DNA of 64,000 bases from Ailurus styani. Lineage: Eukaryota; Chordata; Mammalia; Carnivora; Ailuridae. Numbering within the stretch: position 1 is the first letter of the stretch; each line of letters opens with the position of its first letter. The notes beneath the pieces are model-generated. The model worked only from the letters and a program-made list of their open reading frames with translations. It made no database searches and was not told where the DNA came from. The stretch covers positions 124,314 through 188,313 of the forward strand of contig LNAC01000861.1 in assembly GCA_002007465.1 (NCBI GenBank), in the 5' to 3' direction. Both the position numbers and the translations under genes were made by a program. Below are positions 12,436 through 27,788 of this stretch, in pieces.

Positions 12436-15400
12436 CTCAATTCCTATATCCCCAAAGACTTCTTATGATGAATATTGACAGATGACCATCTTCAGTGAGA
12501 TGGTTACAACTTTAGATAACACAGAAAGAAGAACAATATAATACAGGGTTTATTTCAAATCTCTTCCTCCTCTATTTCCATGAAAGATATGAAGTCTCAT
12601 AAAGAGCTCTCATTCCATTTCCTTTCTACAGCCAAGGAGATTAAAATCAGAGTCATCACGACAAATGGTATCTTGTTACTATATAGACTGTGTACACTAT
12701 GGTACTACTGTCATTCACTCTTGTTAATGTTTTCCACTCTTTAAAGTGTCCATAGACCAGCAGCCTCCACACCCCAGGAGCTATTTTCAGAAATGAAGCC
12801 TCACTCAGACTTTTGGAATCAGAATGTGCATTTTAACCAGATCTCCAGGGGACTTGCTCACACAATTAATGTTTTGCAAGCACCCTCTCAAACATCACTG
12901 TCCTTGAGACTTGGTGAAAAGGGATGAATTCAAATCCCTAGAGTGGCAACAGTTTACAAATTCCAATTTCTTGGTTGGAGACTCCATGGAGAGCCCAAGC
13001 GAGTCACTGTACATGAATACATGTATCTGGCAGAACAGTTATCTTGCACTTTTTAAGTACACAGCACAGGGAGAGACAATTTCCTCACAAGCACTTTTCA
13101 AGGACATACAGAGTGAGCAGGAAGAGAAGGGTAAGGCAGATTCATTATAGTGTAATCAAGGCTCATTCCTACTGTCTGATGGTCATCTCTATTTATCTGT
13201 ATATGATATTTCCACCAATTTGCACAAGGAATTACAGAACAATTCCATGTTTTCCAGCTGGCATTTCATTGGCCAGAGCATCTTTCATGGTTTTTTTATT
13301 TTGTTTTGTTTGTTTGTTTGGGATTTTTTGTTTGTTTGTTTTGTTTTGTTTTAGATAGTACCAAGGACAAAACCAAAAAAGATATTTAAAAAATTTTAAA
13401 TTCATTAATGAAGGAAATAAAGTATAAAGAAAGGCCAAGATGGAAATTGAATGTAAGAGAAGGCATATGTAGACTCCTAATAAATGGAGAGGAAAGGTCA
13501 CTCTCCGGAGAGCTTCTGGACAATGGGATATTGGGTCCAGATGAGGGTTGGAACATTTCCTGGAACATTTCATGCAGATGGCATTTCAAAGGCTGTACTT
13601 TGTGCTTATAGCAGTCGTCCCAATAGTTCCCTTGAGCCACTTATTTAGTCTCAAAGGTATCAAAGGACATGATGTGGGAGATTGTGAATAGATACCCAAC
13701 AACCACAGGCATCAAGCATATTGGTAAGACATTAGGTCAAACAATTCTACCTCTGCTACTCATTAACTTACCTATGTGATCAAGATAGTTAGCTTCACTG
13801 ACTCATTACTGGGATTCTACCTTGAAATATTCTCAAAGGGAAACAAGGTATTTAAAATGAATGACATAGTAGGTACTCAATACGTGGTGACTATTGTTAT
13901 TACTATATAGAATGTCCCCAAAATAACCTGGAAACTTAGATTTTAATTGTTATTTGTTCAGTGAATATATTATTTATTAATTATTATGAATTTAATTTAT
14001 ATTTAAATATATGATTTTACCACGAATAATATAACCTTTATTTTTATTTATACTTCTGCTTTCAATAACTCAAGTACTTCTACCTTTATATTCATAACAT
14101 CTGGACTGCAGGTAGGAAGCAAAGCTATGATTTCTATTTTGCAGATAAATATTCTTAGACAAGAATAAGATCAATAACCTCTTCAAGGTCAGCGCAGTAC
14201 CTGGGACTTCAGTCTAGACCTCTCAATCCTTCATACTTCAAGTGGAAGTCAAATCTCATTTCTTGGGGCTTTCTTGTCTTCCTCAATTTTTTTTTCTATT
14301 TCTGATCCTAACATATGAAGATATGGGGAAAAAGCCAAGATTCAACAACAATTTACAAGGTTACCTTTTTGTTTTGTTCAACAAATAGAGACGTTAGAAA
14401 GGTGCACATGCCTGGCACCAGACAGCCTTGGGCAATGAAGCCAAGCTTCAGCTCGGCAAAGCAGATGATGTTGTCTCCAGTATTCCAGTTCCAGCTGGGG
14501 ATCTTTGGCAGAAAAACCTGTTTCATGAAAGAAACTAGGTCAGACATTAAGAAGAAATACAATTCAAGAAAGTTGTTTTCTGAATGGACGTTTTTCTTGC
14601 ATTTATTTGAAAGCATTTATTGTGTCCATGTCAGTGGAAGTGGTAAGAACAAATTCAGCTTTTAAAAACTGTGAGTGGTCTACTTTTTAAAGCAAAATAG
14701 TGAGAGTGCAAAATTGGGTCAAGATATAATTGACATGTAACACTGTCTTAGCTTCAGGTGTACAAGTAAATGATTCAATGTTAGTATATGATAAGAAATG
14801 ATCACCACAATAAGTCTAGTTACCATCCACCACCCCAATGTTTACAATTACTTATTACTTGTGAAGAGAACTTTTAAGATTACTCTCTTCACACACATGA
14901 GAAAGTGCTCAACATCACTTGACATCAGAGAAATACAAATCAAAACCACAGTGAGATACCACCTCACACCAGTCAGAACGGCTAAAATTAACAAGTCAGG
15001 AAATAACAGATGTTGGTGAGGATGCAGAGAAAGGGGAACCCTCCTACATTGTTGGTGGGAATGCAACCTGGAAAATAGAATGGAGGTTCCTCAAAAAGTT
15101 GAAAATAGAGCTACCCTATGACCCAGAGATCACACTACTGGGTATTTACCCTAAAGATACAAATGTAGTGATCTGTAGGGGCACATGCACCCAAATGTTT
15201 ATAGCAGCAATGTCCACAATAGCCAAACTATGGAAAGAACCTAGATATCCACCAACAGATGAATGCATAAAGAAGATTATATATATATATATTCAATGGA
15301 ACAATGGAATACCATGCAGCCATCAAAAGAAACGAAACCTTGCCATTTGCAATGATGTGCATGGAACTAGAGGGTATTATGCTAAGCAAAATAAGTCAAT

Positions 15401-18400
15401 CAGAGAAAGACAATTATCATATGATCTCTCTGATATGAGGAATTTGAGGGGCATGGCAGGGGGGTGTGGGGAGTAGGGAGGGAAAAAATGAAACAAGATG
15501 GGATCGGGAAGGAGACAAACCATAAGAGACTCTTAATCTCACAAAACAAACTGAGGGTTACTGGGGGGTGGGAGGGTAGGGATAGGGTAGATGGGTTCTG
15601 GACATTGGGGAGGGTTTGTGCTTTGGTGAATGCTGTGAAAGATGTAAGCCTGATGATTCACAGACCTGTACCCCTTGGGCAAATAATAAAAATAAAATTA
15701 AAAAAAAAAAAAAAGAAAGTACAACACAAAGAGAAATTTGCCAAAAGACATGTGGGAAAAAGAAAAAAAAAAAGATTACTCTCTTTGCAACTTTCAAATA
15801 TACTATAAAGTATTGTCAACTACAGTCACCATGTTGTACATTATATTCCCATGACTTATTTATTTTATGAACAGAAGTCTGTTGTTTTTGATCCCCTTCG
15901 CCCATTTCAAACCCCCATCACCCCTAGTCTATCTGTATGTTTTTAAAAAAATTTTAAGGGAAATCATGATATTTGTCTTTCTCTGACTTATTACACTTAG
16001 CAAAATTCCCTCAAGGCCCATCCATACTGTAGCAAATGCAGAATTTCCTTCTTTTTTATGGTTGAGCAAAATTCCATTATACATATATATATATATACAT
16101 ATATATATATATCCCTCTTTCTTTAAATGTAAATGGAGAATTTAATCCATCTATATTTAAGGCAGTTATTGATAGGTATGTACCTATTGTATTTGTTAAT
16201 TTTTTTCTGGCTGTTTTGTAAATCCTCATTTCTTCTTCTCTTGCTCTCTTCATGAGTTCATGATTTTCTGTAGATCTTAGCATCCTTTCTCTTCATTTGT
16301 TGTGTATCTACTATTGGTTTTTCCTTTGTGGCTACTGTAAGGCTTATATAACTCATTTTATAACAATCTATACTTAAGTTTGATCATATTCTAAAACTAC
16401 ATTTTTACTCCCCCTCCCACATTTTATTTTTGATATCACAAGTTATAGCTTTTGGCCTTGTGTAGCCCTTACTAAGAATCACAGTTATAGTTACTTTTAC
16501 TACTTCCATCTTTTAACCTTCATACTCCATGACTGATTAATCCACCTTTACAACATGAGATAATTCTGAATTTTACAATGCATTTGCCTTTGCCATCGAG
16601 ATGCATACTTTTGTATCTTTTCCTTTTAAGAAATTTCTCTTACATTTCTTGTAAAGTAGTGCTAGTCATGATGAACTCCTCTAGATTTTGCTTGTATGGA
16701 AAACTCTCTTCTTTAATTCTGCATGACAACACTGCCAGATAGAATATTCAGGGTTGGCAGGGTTTTGTTTGTTTGTTTGTTTGTTTGTTTGTTTTATTTC
16801 AGAACTTTGAATAGATTGGGTTACTTCCTTCTGGTCTGTGCATTTTTTCAAAAAAATCTGCTGGTAGTCTTATGGTTGCTCACCTTTTTTTTTTTTTTTT
16901 TCAAGATTGTATTTATCTATTTGACAGAGAGATAGAGAGCACAAGCAAGGGGAGTGGCAGGCAGAGGGAGAGGGAGAAGCAGGCTCCCCATGGAACAAGA
17001 TAGTCCAAGACTCTTATTTCAGGACCCCAGGATTATGACCTGAGCCGAAGGCAGATGCTTAACCAACTGAGCCACCCAGACACCCCATGGTGGTTCCTTT
17101 ATACAAGTTGTTTTTCTCTTGCTGACTTTAAGATTCTCTCCTTGTCTTTAACTTTTGATACTTTAATTATGAGTCTTAGTGTGGGTCTCTTTATTTCATC
17201 TTATTTGGAATTCTCTCTGCTTCCTGGATGTGGATGTCTGTTTTCTTCCCCAGATTAGGGTAGTATTCAGTCACTATTTATTCACATACGTTTTCTGCCC
17301 TTTTCTTTTGTTTTCTCTTTCTGGGACCCCTATGATGCAATTGATATTGTCCCTTATGCTATCTCTATTCATTTCATTCTTTTTTTCTTTTTGCTACTCT
17401 GATTAGGTGTGTTCTACTACCCTGTCTTCAAGTTTGCTGACTCTTCTGTTTCATCTAGTCTGCTATTGAAGCCCTCAATTGTATTTTTTGGTTCAGTTAT
17501 GAAATTCCTCCGCTGTATGACTTCTATTTGGTACTTTCTTATGTATTCCACCTCTTTGTTGAAGTTCTCACTTTCTTCATCTGTTCTTTGCACTAACTCA
17601 GTGAGCATCTTTATGACTGTTTTGAACTCTGTTAGGTAAGTCATTCATCTCTGTTTCATTAAGGTCTTTTTCTGAGGTCTTATCTTATTCTTTAATTTAG
17701 AATATATTCCTCTCTTTCTTCAATTCCCCTGAAATTCTGCATTAGATAAAATAGCCATCTCACCCAGTTTTGAAGAAATGGCTTTGTGTAGGAGTTGAAC
17801 CTTATTGTTCAATCCTGACAAAGTTTCTGGTTGTCTCTCATACCTTTGTGAATGTCTAATCTGCCTAATTCATTTTTAGGGATCCCAGTAGTTGAGGGTA
17901 TGCCCAGAGCTGTCAATGTCCCAAAGGAAAGGATCTCGGCACCTAGATTCAGGTGGATTGGAAGTTACACTCTCAGGCAACAGCTATTAAAGTATGAAAC
18001 CATACTTCTTTACAAATTTACATTTTTAAGTGATTAACAATCTTTTTAAAAAGATTTATTTATTTGAAAGAGAGAGAACATGAGTAGGGGGAGGAGGAAG
18101 CCAAGAGGGAGAGAATCATCAAGCAGACTTCCTGCTGAGCATGAAGCCTGATGCGGGGCTCAATCCCAGGATCTTGAGATCATAACCTGAGCTGAAACCA
18201 AGAGTTGGGTGCTGGACCTACTGAGCCTCCCAGGTGCCCCTAACTGATTAACAATCTTAATGAGACTCCAAATTTCACCTGTAATCAGAAAAAAACTTTT
18301 TGAGTATAGACTTACAGGTCTATTAATTATAGAAATTAGTAAGTTCTATTATTTAGATGAAATAAGTCATTTAATTCCATGGACTAAAAAAGGAAGATAA

Positions 18401-21400
18401 TAGACTAGAATGTTATCATACCTTGTTATGTGATTGAAGTATCTGTATGATGATCCTGGTATTAGGGTAATAGTTCTTGATAGAGAGAACCCTATAAAAA
18501 TAACAAATACACTCACCAGTGATGTGTCATATCCAATAGCTTTGCAATATAATTAAATTCAGAATTAAGTTGATGCGTGGGTAAGTACAATAAAACAACA
18601 CATAAGATTCACTGTTATGTTGTTTTCTAAAAATGTTCTGCTCAATAGTATACACAGGAAACAGTGCTATTGTTTTAGTGATTTAGTAAATGAAATCTAT
18701 GAAAAGGTCAGCTCTTTGTACTAGGAGACTGTGGCCTTCTGGAACCAGTTCTTGAGGAGGAAATAGACAATTTCATGTATTTTAGCCTTCAAACTCAAAC
18801 ACATTAATTACAGGAAAAAACAGAGATTGAATTTCTGTCTATAACATGAAGTAGCTCATAGACTATCTCATTCAACTTTCTCATTACACATATTAAGAAA
18901 CTAAGGTCTATCTCATATGCACTGTATTATGCACAGCATATGTTCTCAACTGTTTCTTGTTATTTGTAGACATACCTTCAGCTGTGTATGTTTACTATGC
19001 TCTGGGGACCAGGAGTTCATCTGGGTTAGGCATAATGCCAATTAACCTTCACAATGAAGCTATTACTACAAGTTGAGTTCCTGGTCATAGATAGCTCATA
19101 GTTGAAGGTGGTCAACACCAATTCTAGTCATCTTGAAGATACTTGCCAATAATCACCAGTACATTATATCAAATGATACACAATATTTCAGCAGAACTAA
19201 TGACGTAAAACCCCAATAAGTAAAGTCTACTAACAGGGAGCACCAATCACATGGCATTTTATTTTTGGTGGGTTAAAGACATTATTTATAATGGTGTTAT
19301 CTGAATAGTTATCAGTTATTTGTATGCTTGTTTTTTCAATTTAAATAGTATCCATAGGAACTTTAGGATAGTATGTGGAGAAGCACAGAGATACTCAGAA
19401 TACTCTATTTTTTACTTCCTTATTCCTACAACTTCACAGCCTCTGGGAGCCAAAAAAAAAAAAAAGGCAGAAGAAACCTGGAATATGATGAACCTAGTGC
19501 TGTGACAGATGACATCTTCTCCTCTTCAGCCCACTGCACTAGGCTTTATTTTAAGAGAGGTAGAAATAAAACCAGCACTGAAGCATATAAAACAAAGTGC
19601 CAGCTTCTTACCTCATAATGTTTGAAGTGTCTTCAGCTTGCGAATCACTGCACAAAGGGTTGGCTATAATCAGGCATGCTTCTGCAGATTCCACCTGTTC
19701 TTCAAGATTAAACCACAGCCATCTTGTTAATTACATGGGAAATGCTCTACTATCCCCCCGTGGGCTTTCCTATGGTTTTATCATAAAATTTCCCATAAGA
19801 AAGAGAACACTCTGGGGAAGGAGTTGTGATACGGATGTCTTTACATCAGGATCAGAGTCCTATAGAAGCTGTAAGAGCTAGAAGTGCTGCAGTGGACAGA
19901 TCCGTACTTAGGGTCTCTAACAAAGACGCAAGACTGCTTTAAAATGGGGAAAGTGCATACTTAGAGTTCTCCTATTGTCCAAAACCAAGTTTTTAAGCAA
20001 CTGCCTGTATATTTATGTGCCTTTCAGGACAGCAAAGAATGGGGGAACTGGAAGAATGCTTGGCCCAAAGTAAGCATTCAATATTTGTGGATTACGAATC
20101 TTAAGGGTCTAGAAAATTATTGAAGTGGCTGTTGTAATACGGTCTTGTGGGAAAGAGAAAGCTTATTCTGAGACAGTCATTTTCTATTTCAATTCTTTAT
20201 GTTAACTCTATAGATCTCTGATTCTAAAAACTGCAGCCCTTGGTATGATTCTGTGAAACCTAAAACATGGGGGGAAACTGGCTTTGATCTTAATTGAAAG
20301 CTGTCTAGATGGTTGGACTTTGCTCATTACTTTTGTTCCCAACCTTAATGGGATTTCTGCTATTTCCCTTCATGTTTCTCCTTTGAGAGGGCATATCAGA
20401 GTGTTTAGAAAAAGCTGAGAAATCTGTCATCTGGTAACAATCTTACTTGGATGGCAAAATTAAAAACACTTTTGCTATCCATAACTTTTTCAGATCTCTT
20501 AGACTGATAAAATAAAACTGCATTAGATAAATAGAGAATTTAGTGAAATAAATAAATGTAAGTATAGATAAACAATGAGTTTGGCTTAGTGTCTGTCAGG
20601 GAGGATTGAGAAATCAATCACTATAGTTCCTTTATGATCAGCTTTTAAAATTGAGGAAGTCTTACTTTCCTCCAATTTAAGCATCTGGAGTAATACTTTT
20701 GAAAGAGCAATGCATCTTAACATCTTAATTGTTGCAGTTTAGGGAAATTAGAAGAAGAAAAGGAACTAGTTCTTACCGCAACCCGCCTCAGATCATCCCA
20801 CTTAAGTGCAGATCCAGAAATAAAAGTTGTATAGGCCATGTTGCATTTAAATATGGTTTCTAATTCCAAGGAAGGAGGGACCCTGGGCAAAGAATGTAGT
20901 ACCAAAGATGTAAAAAGATGCCTGAATTTGGTGTAGAGATTGTTATATTTATTTAGTGCCTTTAACAGAACTCCTAATCTCCTCTAGGAAAACATCCACC
21001 CTCCCTTACTTATCCATACTAGCCTTATTCTAGGCATGGGCCTGAAGCTCAGGCCCATCAATCACCATGATATAAAAAAATGCAAATCAGGTTGATGTCC
21101 AAAAAATTTTAAAAAAGGAATTACTAAGGATGACAAAATAAAAACATTTCAATTATTTGAAAAGACATGGAATTTTAAAACAATGATGAATTTAATAGTT
21201 TCTAAATAAATAAAGAAAAAGTTAACAAAACTAGAGAGATAAATTGATGAATTATCACTGTAATGAGAGATTTCCACATCTCTCTCAATTACTGATTGAC
21301 TAAACAGAAAAAACATTGTCAAGTTTGATGTTTCTAAGTCCTTTTTTTCCTTTTATTGAGGTATAATTGACTACTAAAATTGAGAGATATGTAAAATGTA

Positions 21401-24400
21401 TCGTGATAATTTGATATGTGTATATATTGTGAAACTCTTCTTCCCATTAACTTAATTTACACATCCATCACTTCACATGATTTTTTCAGAAGAGCCGCAG
21501 AAGTTATTCATCTTAAAACGAGGAGTTTGTACCCTTTTACCAACCCCTGTCTGTGTCTTCCTCCCACATCCCAGCTTCAGGCAACCACCTTTCTACTTTC
21601 TGCTTTTATGAGTTTGACTTTTTTTTTTTAAGATTCCAGATATAAGTGATAGCACACAGTATTTGTCTTTCTTTGTCTGGCTTATTTCACTTAGCATAAT
21701 GCCCTCCAGATTCATCCACGTTGTCATAAATAACAGGATTTCCTTTTTTAAGTCTGAATAATATTCCACTGTACATGTATGTATATACATATGTATGTGT
21801 ATATACACATGTATGTATATGTGTATGTATGTATATACATGCATGTGCTGTGTGTGTGTATGTTTTTTCATACATTCATTCATCAATTGACACTTGTTAG
21901 GTTGTTTCTATACCTTAGCTACTGTGAATACTCCTCTAACTTTTTTGTTTGAGAACAAAGAAATATTTATCAAAGTGATAAATTACTTGACCAATAGGGA
22001 AAGCCTCCACATACTACAAAAAATAGCCCTCATATATATTATGATCTCTGATCACAATACACCTTAAGTTAGAAGTTAGTAACAAAAAAACCTCCATTTC
22101 TTAAAAAAATAGACTGTTGAAAGCGACAGTCTATTTTTATAATTTTTATAAGAAGTAATTATAACAGAAGTTACAAAATTCTTAGAAATAAACCATGTTG
22201 CAAACACTAAACATCTGAGCCTTTGGATACAACAAATGCAATGCTTTGGAAGTTTATAACTTTGGACATTAATTTTGGAACAAACTCAAAGAAATAAGAA
22301 GGAAAGAAACAATAAAAATAGGAGTGCAAAGAATGAAATAGAAAAGAAATTATGAAACAAAGAAGATCAACAAAACCAAAAAAAAAAAAAAAGCTGGATC
22401 TTTGAAAACAAACAAACAAACAAACCATAAGAAACTAATACAATAGGCAAAGATGTAGTAAAATCAATGGGGAAAGAAAAAAGACAAAAATACAGGGAAC
22501 TGAATTTATTATATTGAATGAAGAAGATAAAATACCTACAGGGAAAGTAGAGATAAAAATAAGAATGAAAGAATATAACAGATAACCAAATGCAACAGTT
22601 TTTGAGATTCAGACAAAACAAATTACTAAAAATATATCTTATCAGCACTCTAGAGGAAACATAAAGCCTGTATAGCCCTATGACTATAAAAGAAATTGAA
22701 GCCAGTTTAAAATCTCTCAAAACAAAACAAAAACCAAAACGCATACAGACACCAAACAAAAATTTAAATCCACAAGTTCTAAATGGTTTTACGGTATCTT
22801 CTACCACACTTTCAAACAACAAATTATCCCCTTTTTTATACAATGTCTTTCAAAGATATTAAAAGGAGGGAAGAGTCTCCAGCTAACAGTACAAAGCCAA
22901 ACTAACTATAATTCCAAAACTACTAATGTAATTTACCACATTAACAAATTAAAAGTAAAAAAACATATACAGAGTCATCTCAGATACAGAGAAAATGGTG
23001 ATAAAAATATCTTTTCACAGGTCGGGCGCTTGGGTGGCTCAGTGGGTTGAAGCCTCTGCTTCAGCTCAGGTCATAGTTTCAGGGTTCTGGGATGGAGTCC
23101 CACATCGGGCTCCCTCCTCAGCAGGGAGCCTGCTTCCTCCTCTCTGTCTGCCTTTCTGCCTACTTGTGATCTCTCTCTCTCTTTGTCAAATAAATAAATA
23201 AGATCTTTAAAAAATAAATAAAAAATACCCTTTCACAGTTAAGAAACACAGCTCATGGTATATGAGGAATAGAAGAGGCTATCCTTAACTCAATAAGGAA
23301 TATCTTTAAAATAAAAAGGGTGTCCTTAATGACAAAATATTCGAAGAGTTTTCTTTGAAATGAGAAAGAAAAGATATAATCACCACCTTTTTTGCTAATG
23401 TTATATTTGATGTCTTATCAAGCACAATAAGAAAATAAAATAAATTGTACATAGGAGGATTGGAAAGGAGGAAATAGCTGTCTTTACCTGAAACTATTAT
23501 TTACATAGAAACCCCTAACACACTATAAAAAAATATTTAAGTAATGGAGAAATTTAGCAATATGGATGGATAGAAGGTTAATATACAAAAGTCAATTCTG
23601 TGTTTTATACCAAAAGCAAATAACTAGAAAAATTAACTAATAAGACAGTATTTCCAAAAATATTAGAAAATATCAAGTACTTAGAAATATATATAAAATA
23701 AATATCACATTATTACTGTTTTATGTTGTATATTCTCTAAGCCTAGTTATCTGGCTCTTCTGGAAGTTTTGAGAGTTAATTTATACATTTCTTTTTATTT
23801 ATCCATTTATACAATTTATACATATCAATTTATACATTTCCTTCTGCTTAATTTAGCCATAAGTAGTTTCTGTTGTATGCCACTAAGTATCCTGATATAC
23901 AGAAATACAAATTAATATTTTACTTTTATGACAATTTCTATCATAATATCTTGGATTTTTTTTTCTTAAATAACAGGTAACCAAAAAAAGAAAAGTAACA
24001 ATTTCTCTGTAAGTTACCTATTTTTGCTTAAAATTTTTCAAGATCTTTGTGGCTCGAAATAAATTGTTATTTCTTGAAATTATCTGGTTTGATTTGGGTC
24101 AGCTGGGTGACTTTTCTGCTCCATGTGCTTTTGCTTTTGCTGAAGTCACTCCCATGTCTGCATTTAGCTGAGAGTGTTAATGGGCTAAAACACCCAAGAT
24201 AACATCAGCGATATATCTATTGCCTCAAGTGAACTAGCTGGAGGAGCTGGCACCTGGATGGGTCTCCTCTCCATCAGAGTAGGTGAACAACTTCTATAGT
24301 GTTTCAGGGCTCCAAGAGACTGGAAGCAGAAGCTGCCAGGTCTCTTAAGGGCTGAGTCCATAACTGGCTCAGTCACTCATGTATATTTTATTGGTTAAAA

Positions 24401-26803
24401 TGAATCAAAAAGCTGTCCAATTTCAACAGAAGGGAGAAGACACTACTTTTGTTGGAGGAGTAGAGTAAGTGTCAACAATTGGGAAGAATCCTGGTGCCAT
24501 CTTCTAAAAACAATCTACCGCAAGAATTCACATCCCTCCCCTGTACAAAATATTCTTACTTTCTGTCCCCAAATTTCATCTCTTTAAAGCCTCAGCTTAA
24601 AGTCCTGGATTTTGTCATCTACGTCAAATCTAGATGTGGATGGGGCTCCTCAGGCACAGCTCCCCCTCATCTGGTGACTCGTGACCTAGAGGAAGTCACC
24701 TCCAGCTCAACACCCAGAATACCATGACGAGGCAAGGATAGGAAAACTGCCGCAAACACTCCCAACCAAAAGACCACTAGGGTGGTAATGGATAGCACAT
24801 AGAAATCACTGGTCCACTGAAACTGTGAAATCTATCTGAGCACATATGATCATGCCCCTTGACTCAGAGGGCAGAGCATGTTTTTGATTAGGGCCCAGTT
24901 CTACTCTCATGATCCAATCCATTGTTTTTCTCAGTTCTTATCTCTGCCCTCTGACCCTATGAGTCATCTTCTGTTTTCCTAATAAATGGCCCATGTTTGT
25001 TCTTGAGTAGCTTTCTCAGCCTAATTCCTACCTATGCTGGGTTAGGGGCCAAGAGGCATTTGTTTCCATTGTGACGTCTCTCTGTTCCTTTTACTCCAAG
25101 CTGACAGCTAAAATTTTCTTTAAAGCATTGATGACTTTCTATAAATGTTACTCATGTTCATACCCCCAAACTCATATCCTTTGGATTCCTTTGGAGACAG
25201 ATCTCTACTTTGAGAAAGTCAGAATTCGGGAAGAATGTCCTTCAGCTTCTTAGAAGCCTTTTGCCTGCCTAAAAGGAGCATCGACAAGTAAACACCTTAA
25301 ATTTTTCTGAGGTCTTAACAAAGGATCTTACAGCTGCATCCTTGACTAGATCCTACCCTTTGACCTTGAGGTCATATTTTATAGCACCCTGGATTTGACC
25401 CCCCCCACCCCGCTGGGGTCATTTATGTCTCACATTTTTTGACCAGCTGGAGAGACTATTCTGAGTCTTTTATATTTCGTTTAAGTTCTGCTAGAAAACT
25501 AAAGAGTTAACTTTTTTACCTTTCTTACAATATCTCATCATACATGATTATACTTAGGGCAAATGGCACCTAACAAACATTCTTTCAGGAAACTTTCTCA
25601 GTCACCCTCACAGTCTTACTTGGTACATTTCCTATATATCATATTATTTTGGGTGACATTGTTACCAAAATTGTGCTGTTTTTTCTGTACCCAATGGCAG
25701 TTTTCCTCACTGTTTTTCCAGCCTCTAATATATCTCCAGGCAACCCATCTAGCTTCTGCCTACCACATGTTCCAAGGAGAAAGCCACATTTTGGCTTTTG
25801 CTATGACAGCAGCCCACTTCCAGGACCACATTTTGTATCAGTTATCCCTTCCCACAAAACAAACCATTCTGGAACCTACTGATCTAAAACAACAATCGTA
25901 TATTATTTCTCAAGATTTTGAGGTTGGCCAGTCTCAGCGAGATAATTCTCCTCTTCCATACTGTGCTGACTGCGGCCATTTGTTGGGGTACATTTATCAG
26001 GGAGCTTGACTGAGAACTGGAATGTCCAAAATGACTTTACCCACATGACTGTTGTCTCACTTATGTGACTAGAGCAGCTGAGGGCTGGCTGGGCCTTCTC
26101 CCCCACAAGCCAGAAGGGAGAGTTCTGACTCTTTACATGGTGATATAGGTTTCCAAGCAGTGAAATCTGAAACTATCAATTCTCTTAAAGTCTAGGCCTG
26201 AAACCAGCCAAGTGTCACCTCTGTGGCATTCAATTTATCAAATGAAGTCATAGGCCAGGCCAGATTCAAAGGGAAGAGGAAGAGATTCCACCTTTTATCT
26301 AGAGGAGCAGTATGAATATACAGTGAGGGAAGGAAATGTTAATAGCCATGTTAACCAAAAATCTACCAAAATTGCAGATCATGATCATTGTTTTAAAGGA
26401 AATGTAATGGAGTAGTGAGAAAGAAGGATTAGAAGACACTAATTCAGATAGCTCGAATGCTGGGCGACTCTCTGAGTGCTGAAGAGTAAGAATAAACTGA
26501 TCATATAACAGTAGGAGAAGAGCTTCTGAGAAAAAAGCACAAATCAATAAAGTGGCCTTTCTAGAAACTAAGGAGACACAAAATATTAACTTTGAATAGG
26601 GTTGTGATAGTGGAGATGAAGTGGTAAAAACAGAATTAGTATTTATTAAGGAGACAAAATTGATGATATTGATGAAAGTGTACATAGGGTTTGAGGGAGA
26701 GGAGGAGCACACACAATGTTTCACTTTCTGTTTTAAGGAACTGCACTGATAACATCCCATTTACTGGGATAGAAAATGCTGTTTTCTTTCCTTCCTTTGT
26801 ATA

Positions 26804-26843
<40 letters not shown>

Positions 26844-27757
26844 CCTCGTTAACTGGAGAAAGGGACATAAGATCATGAGTTTACTTTTGAAAATGTTTAA
26901 TCTGGGGGGCCTTTGAAACACTGGGATGGGAATATCCAGTAAGCAATTAGTTTGTAAATACAGAGCCACAGAGAATGTCTAGCAAAGGGTATAGAGTCAT
27001 CAGAAATTATAGGTAATGGGAAAAATTCTAGATGAATTTTATATCATTTTAAAAATTTCATTCATTCTCTTGACAAGTACCTATAACCTTCATTATTCCA
27101 TGAAAATATAGCAGCAAACGCATCTAATGATTTCCTTTTCTTCTCAACTTGATTATAATTATTAGTCCCTTATCACAATTTTAGCACTTTTTTTTTTTAC
27201 TATTTTTTAAAATAAGTACTCAAGTAATATACAAATGGCTGAGAAGACAGGACGCCAACAATAGTGAAATAGAACTGTTGGCTGTCCATCAGTAGCACTA
27301 GGCAGGGGTTCAAAATGCTTACTGGTTATCTCATATATGAGAGCCCAGTTATAGTGGACAGTAGTTTGGGCATGCCCTAATCTAAAAAATACCAAGTGTT
27401 AACTATAAAATGTATGAAAGTTGAAGTGAACCCGTATACAATGCTGTGTAAGATCAAAATGTCATTTTGAATACGTATGACTTATTTAGTGACGTGTGGA
27501 TGACTGATGAGCCTTTTAGACAAAATGAAGAAGCTAGTTTACTAGCTTTACTAGAACTACACTTACACAAAATCAATTCCAGAGATCTTAAATATAAAAT
27601 ATTTCAATATGAAAACATAAAAAAGCTAGAATATTTGCTTAATTCTAGAACAGAGAGGCCAAAAAATGCCAGAAAACCCAGACACCAAAATGAAAGAGTC
27701 AATGGATTATAGTGCATGTAAATCCAATGTTCTGTATTAAAATAAAAGCTCGTGCAT

Positions 27758-27788
<31 letters not shown>

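Larger units (their letters stand above)
21950..23720 (+). mobile_element. Old L1 ORF2 remnant
   Basis: A-rich, stop-ridden sequence with ORF2-like runs (for example AACAAACTCAAAGAAATAAG, AGCTGGATCTTTGAAAACAA, TACCACATTAACAAATTAAA). It is split by a young CAN-SINE at 23021-23221. Confidence 0.65.

Noticed and set aside
22367..22843. 158-codon minus-strand hydrophobic frame
   Set aside because: It is the T-rich complement of A-rich L1 sequence, which always gives a Phe/Leu/Ser-rich false protein.
21340..23720. Second twin-primed L1 (minus part then plus part)
   Set aside because: The two parts do not break at matching ORF2 positions, so two independent old elements are more likely.
25563..26009. 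148-codon plus-strand frame in intron 10
   Set aside because: No known domain, no splice context, and it overlaps repeat-like sequence. A chance frame is the simpler explanation.
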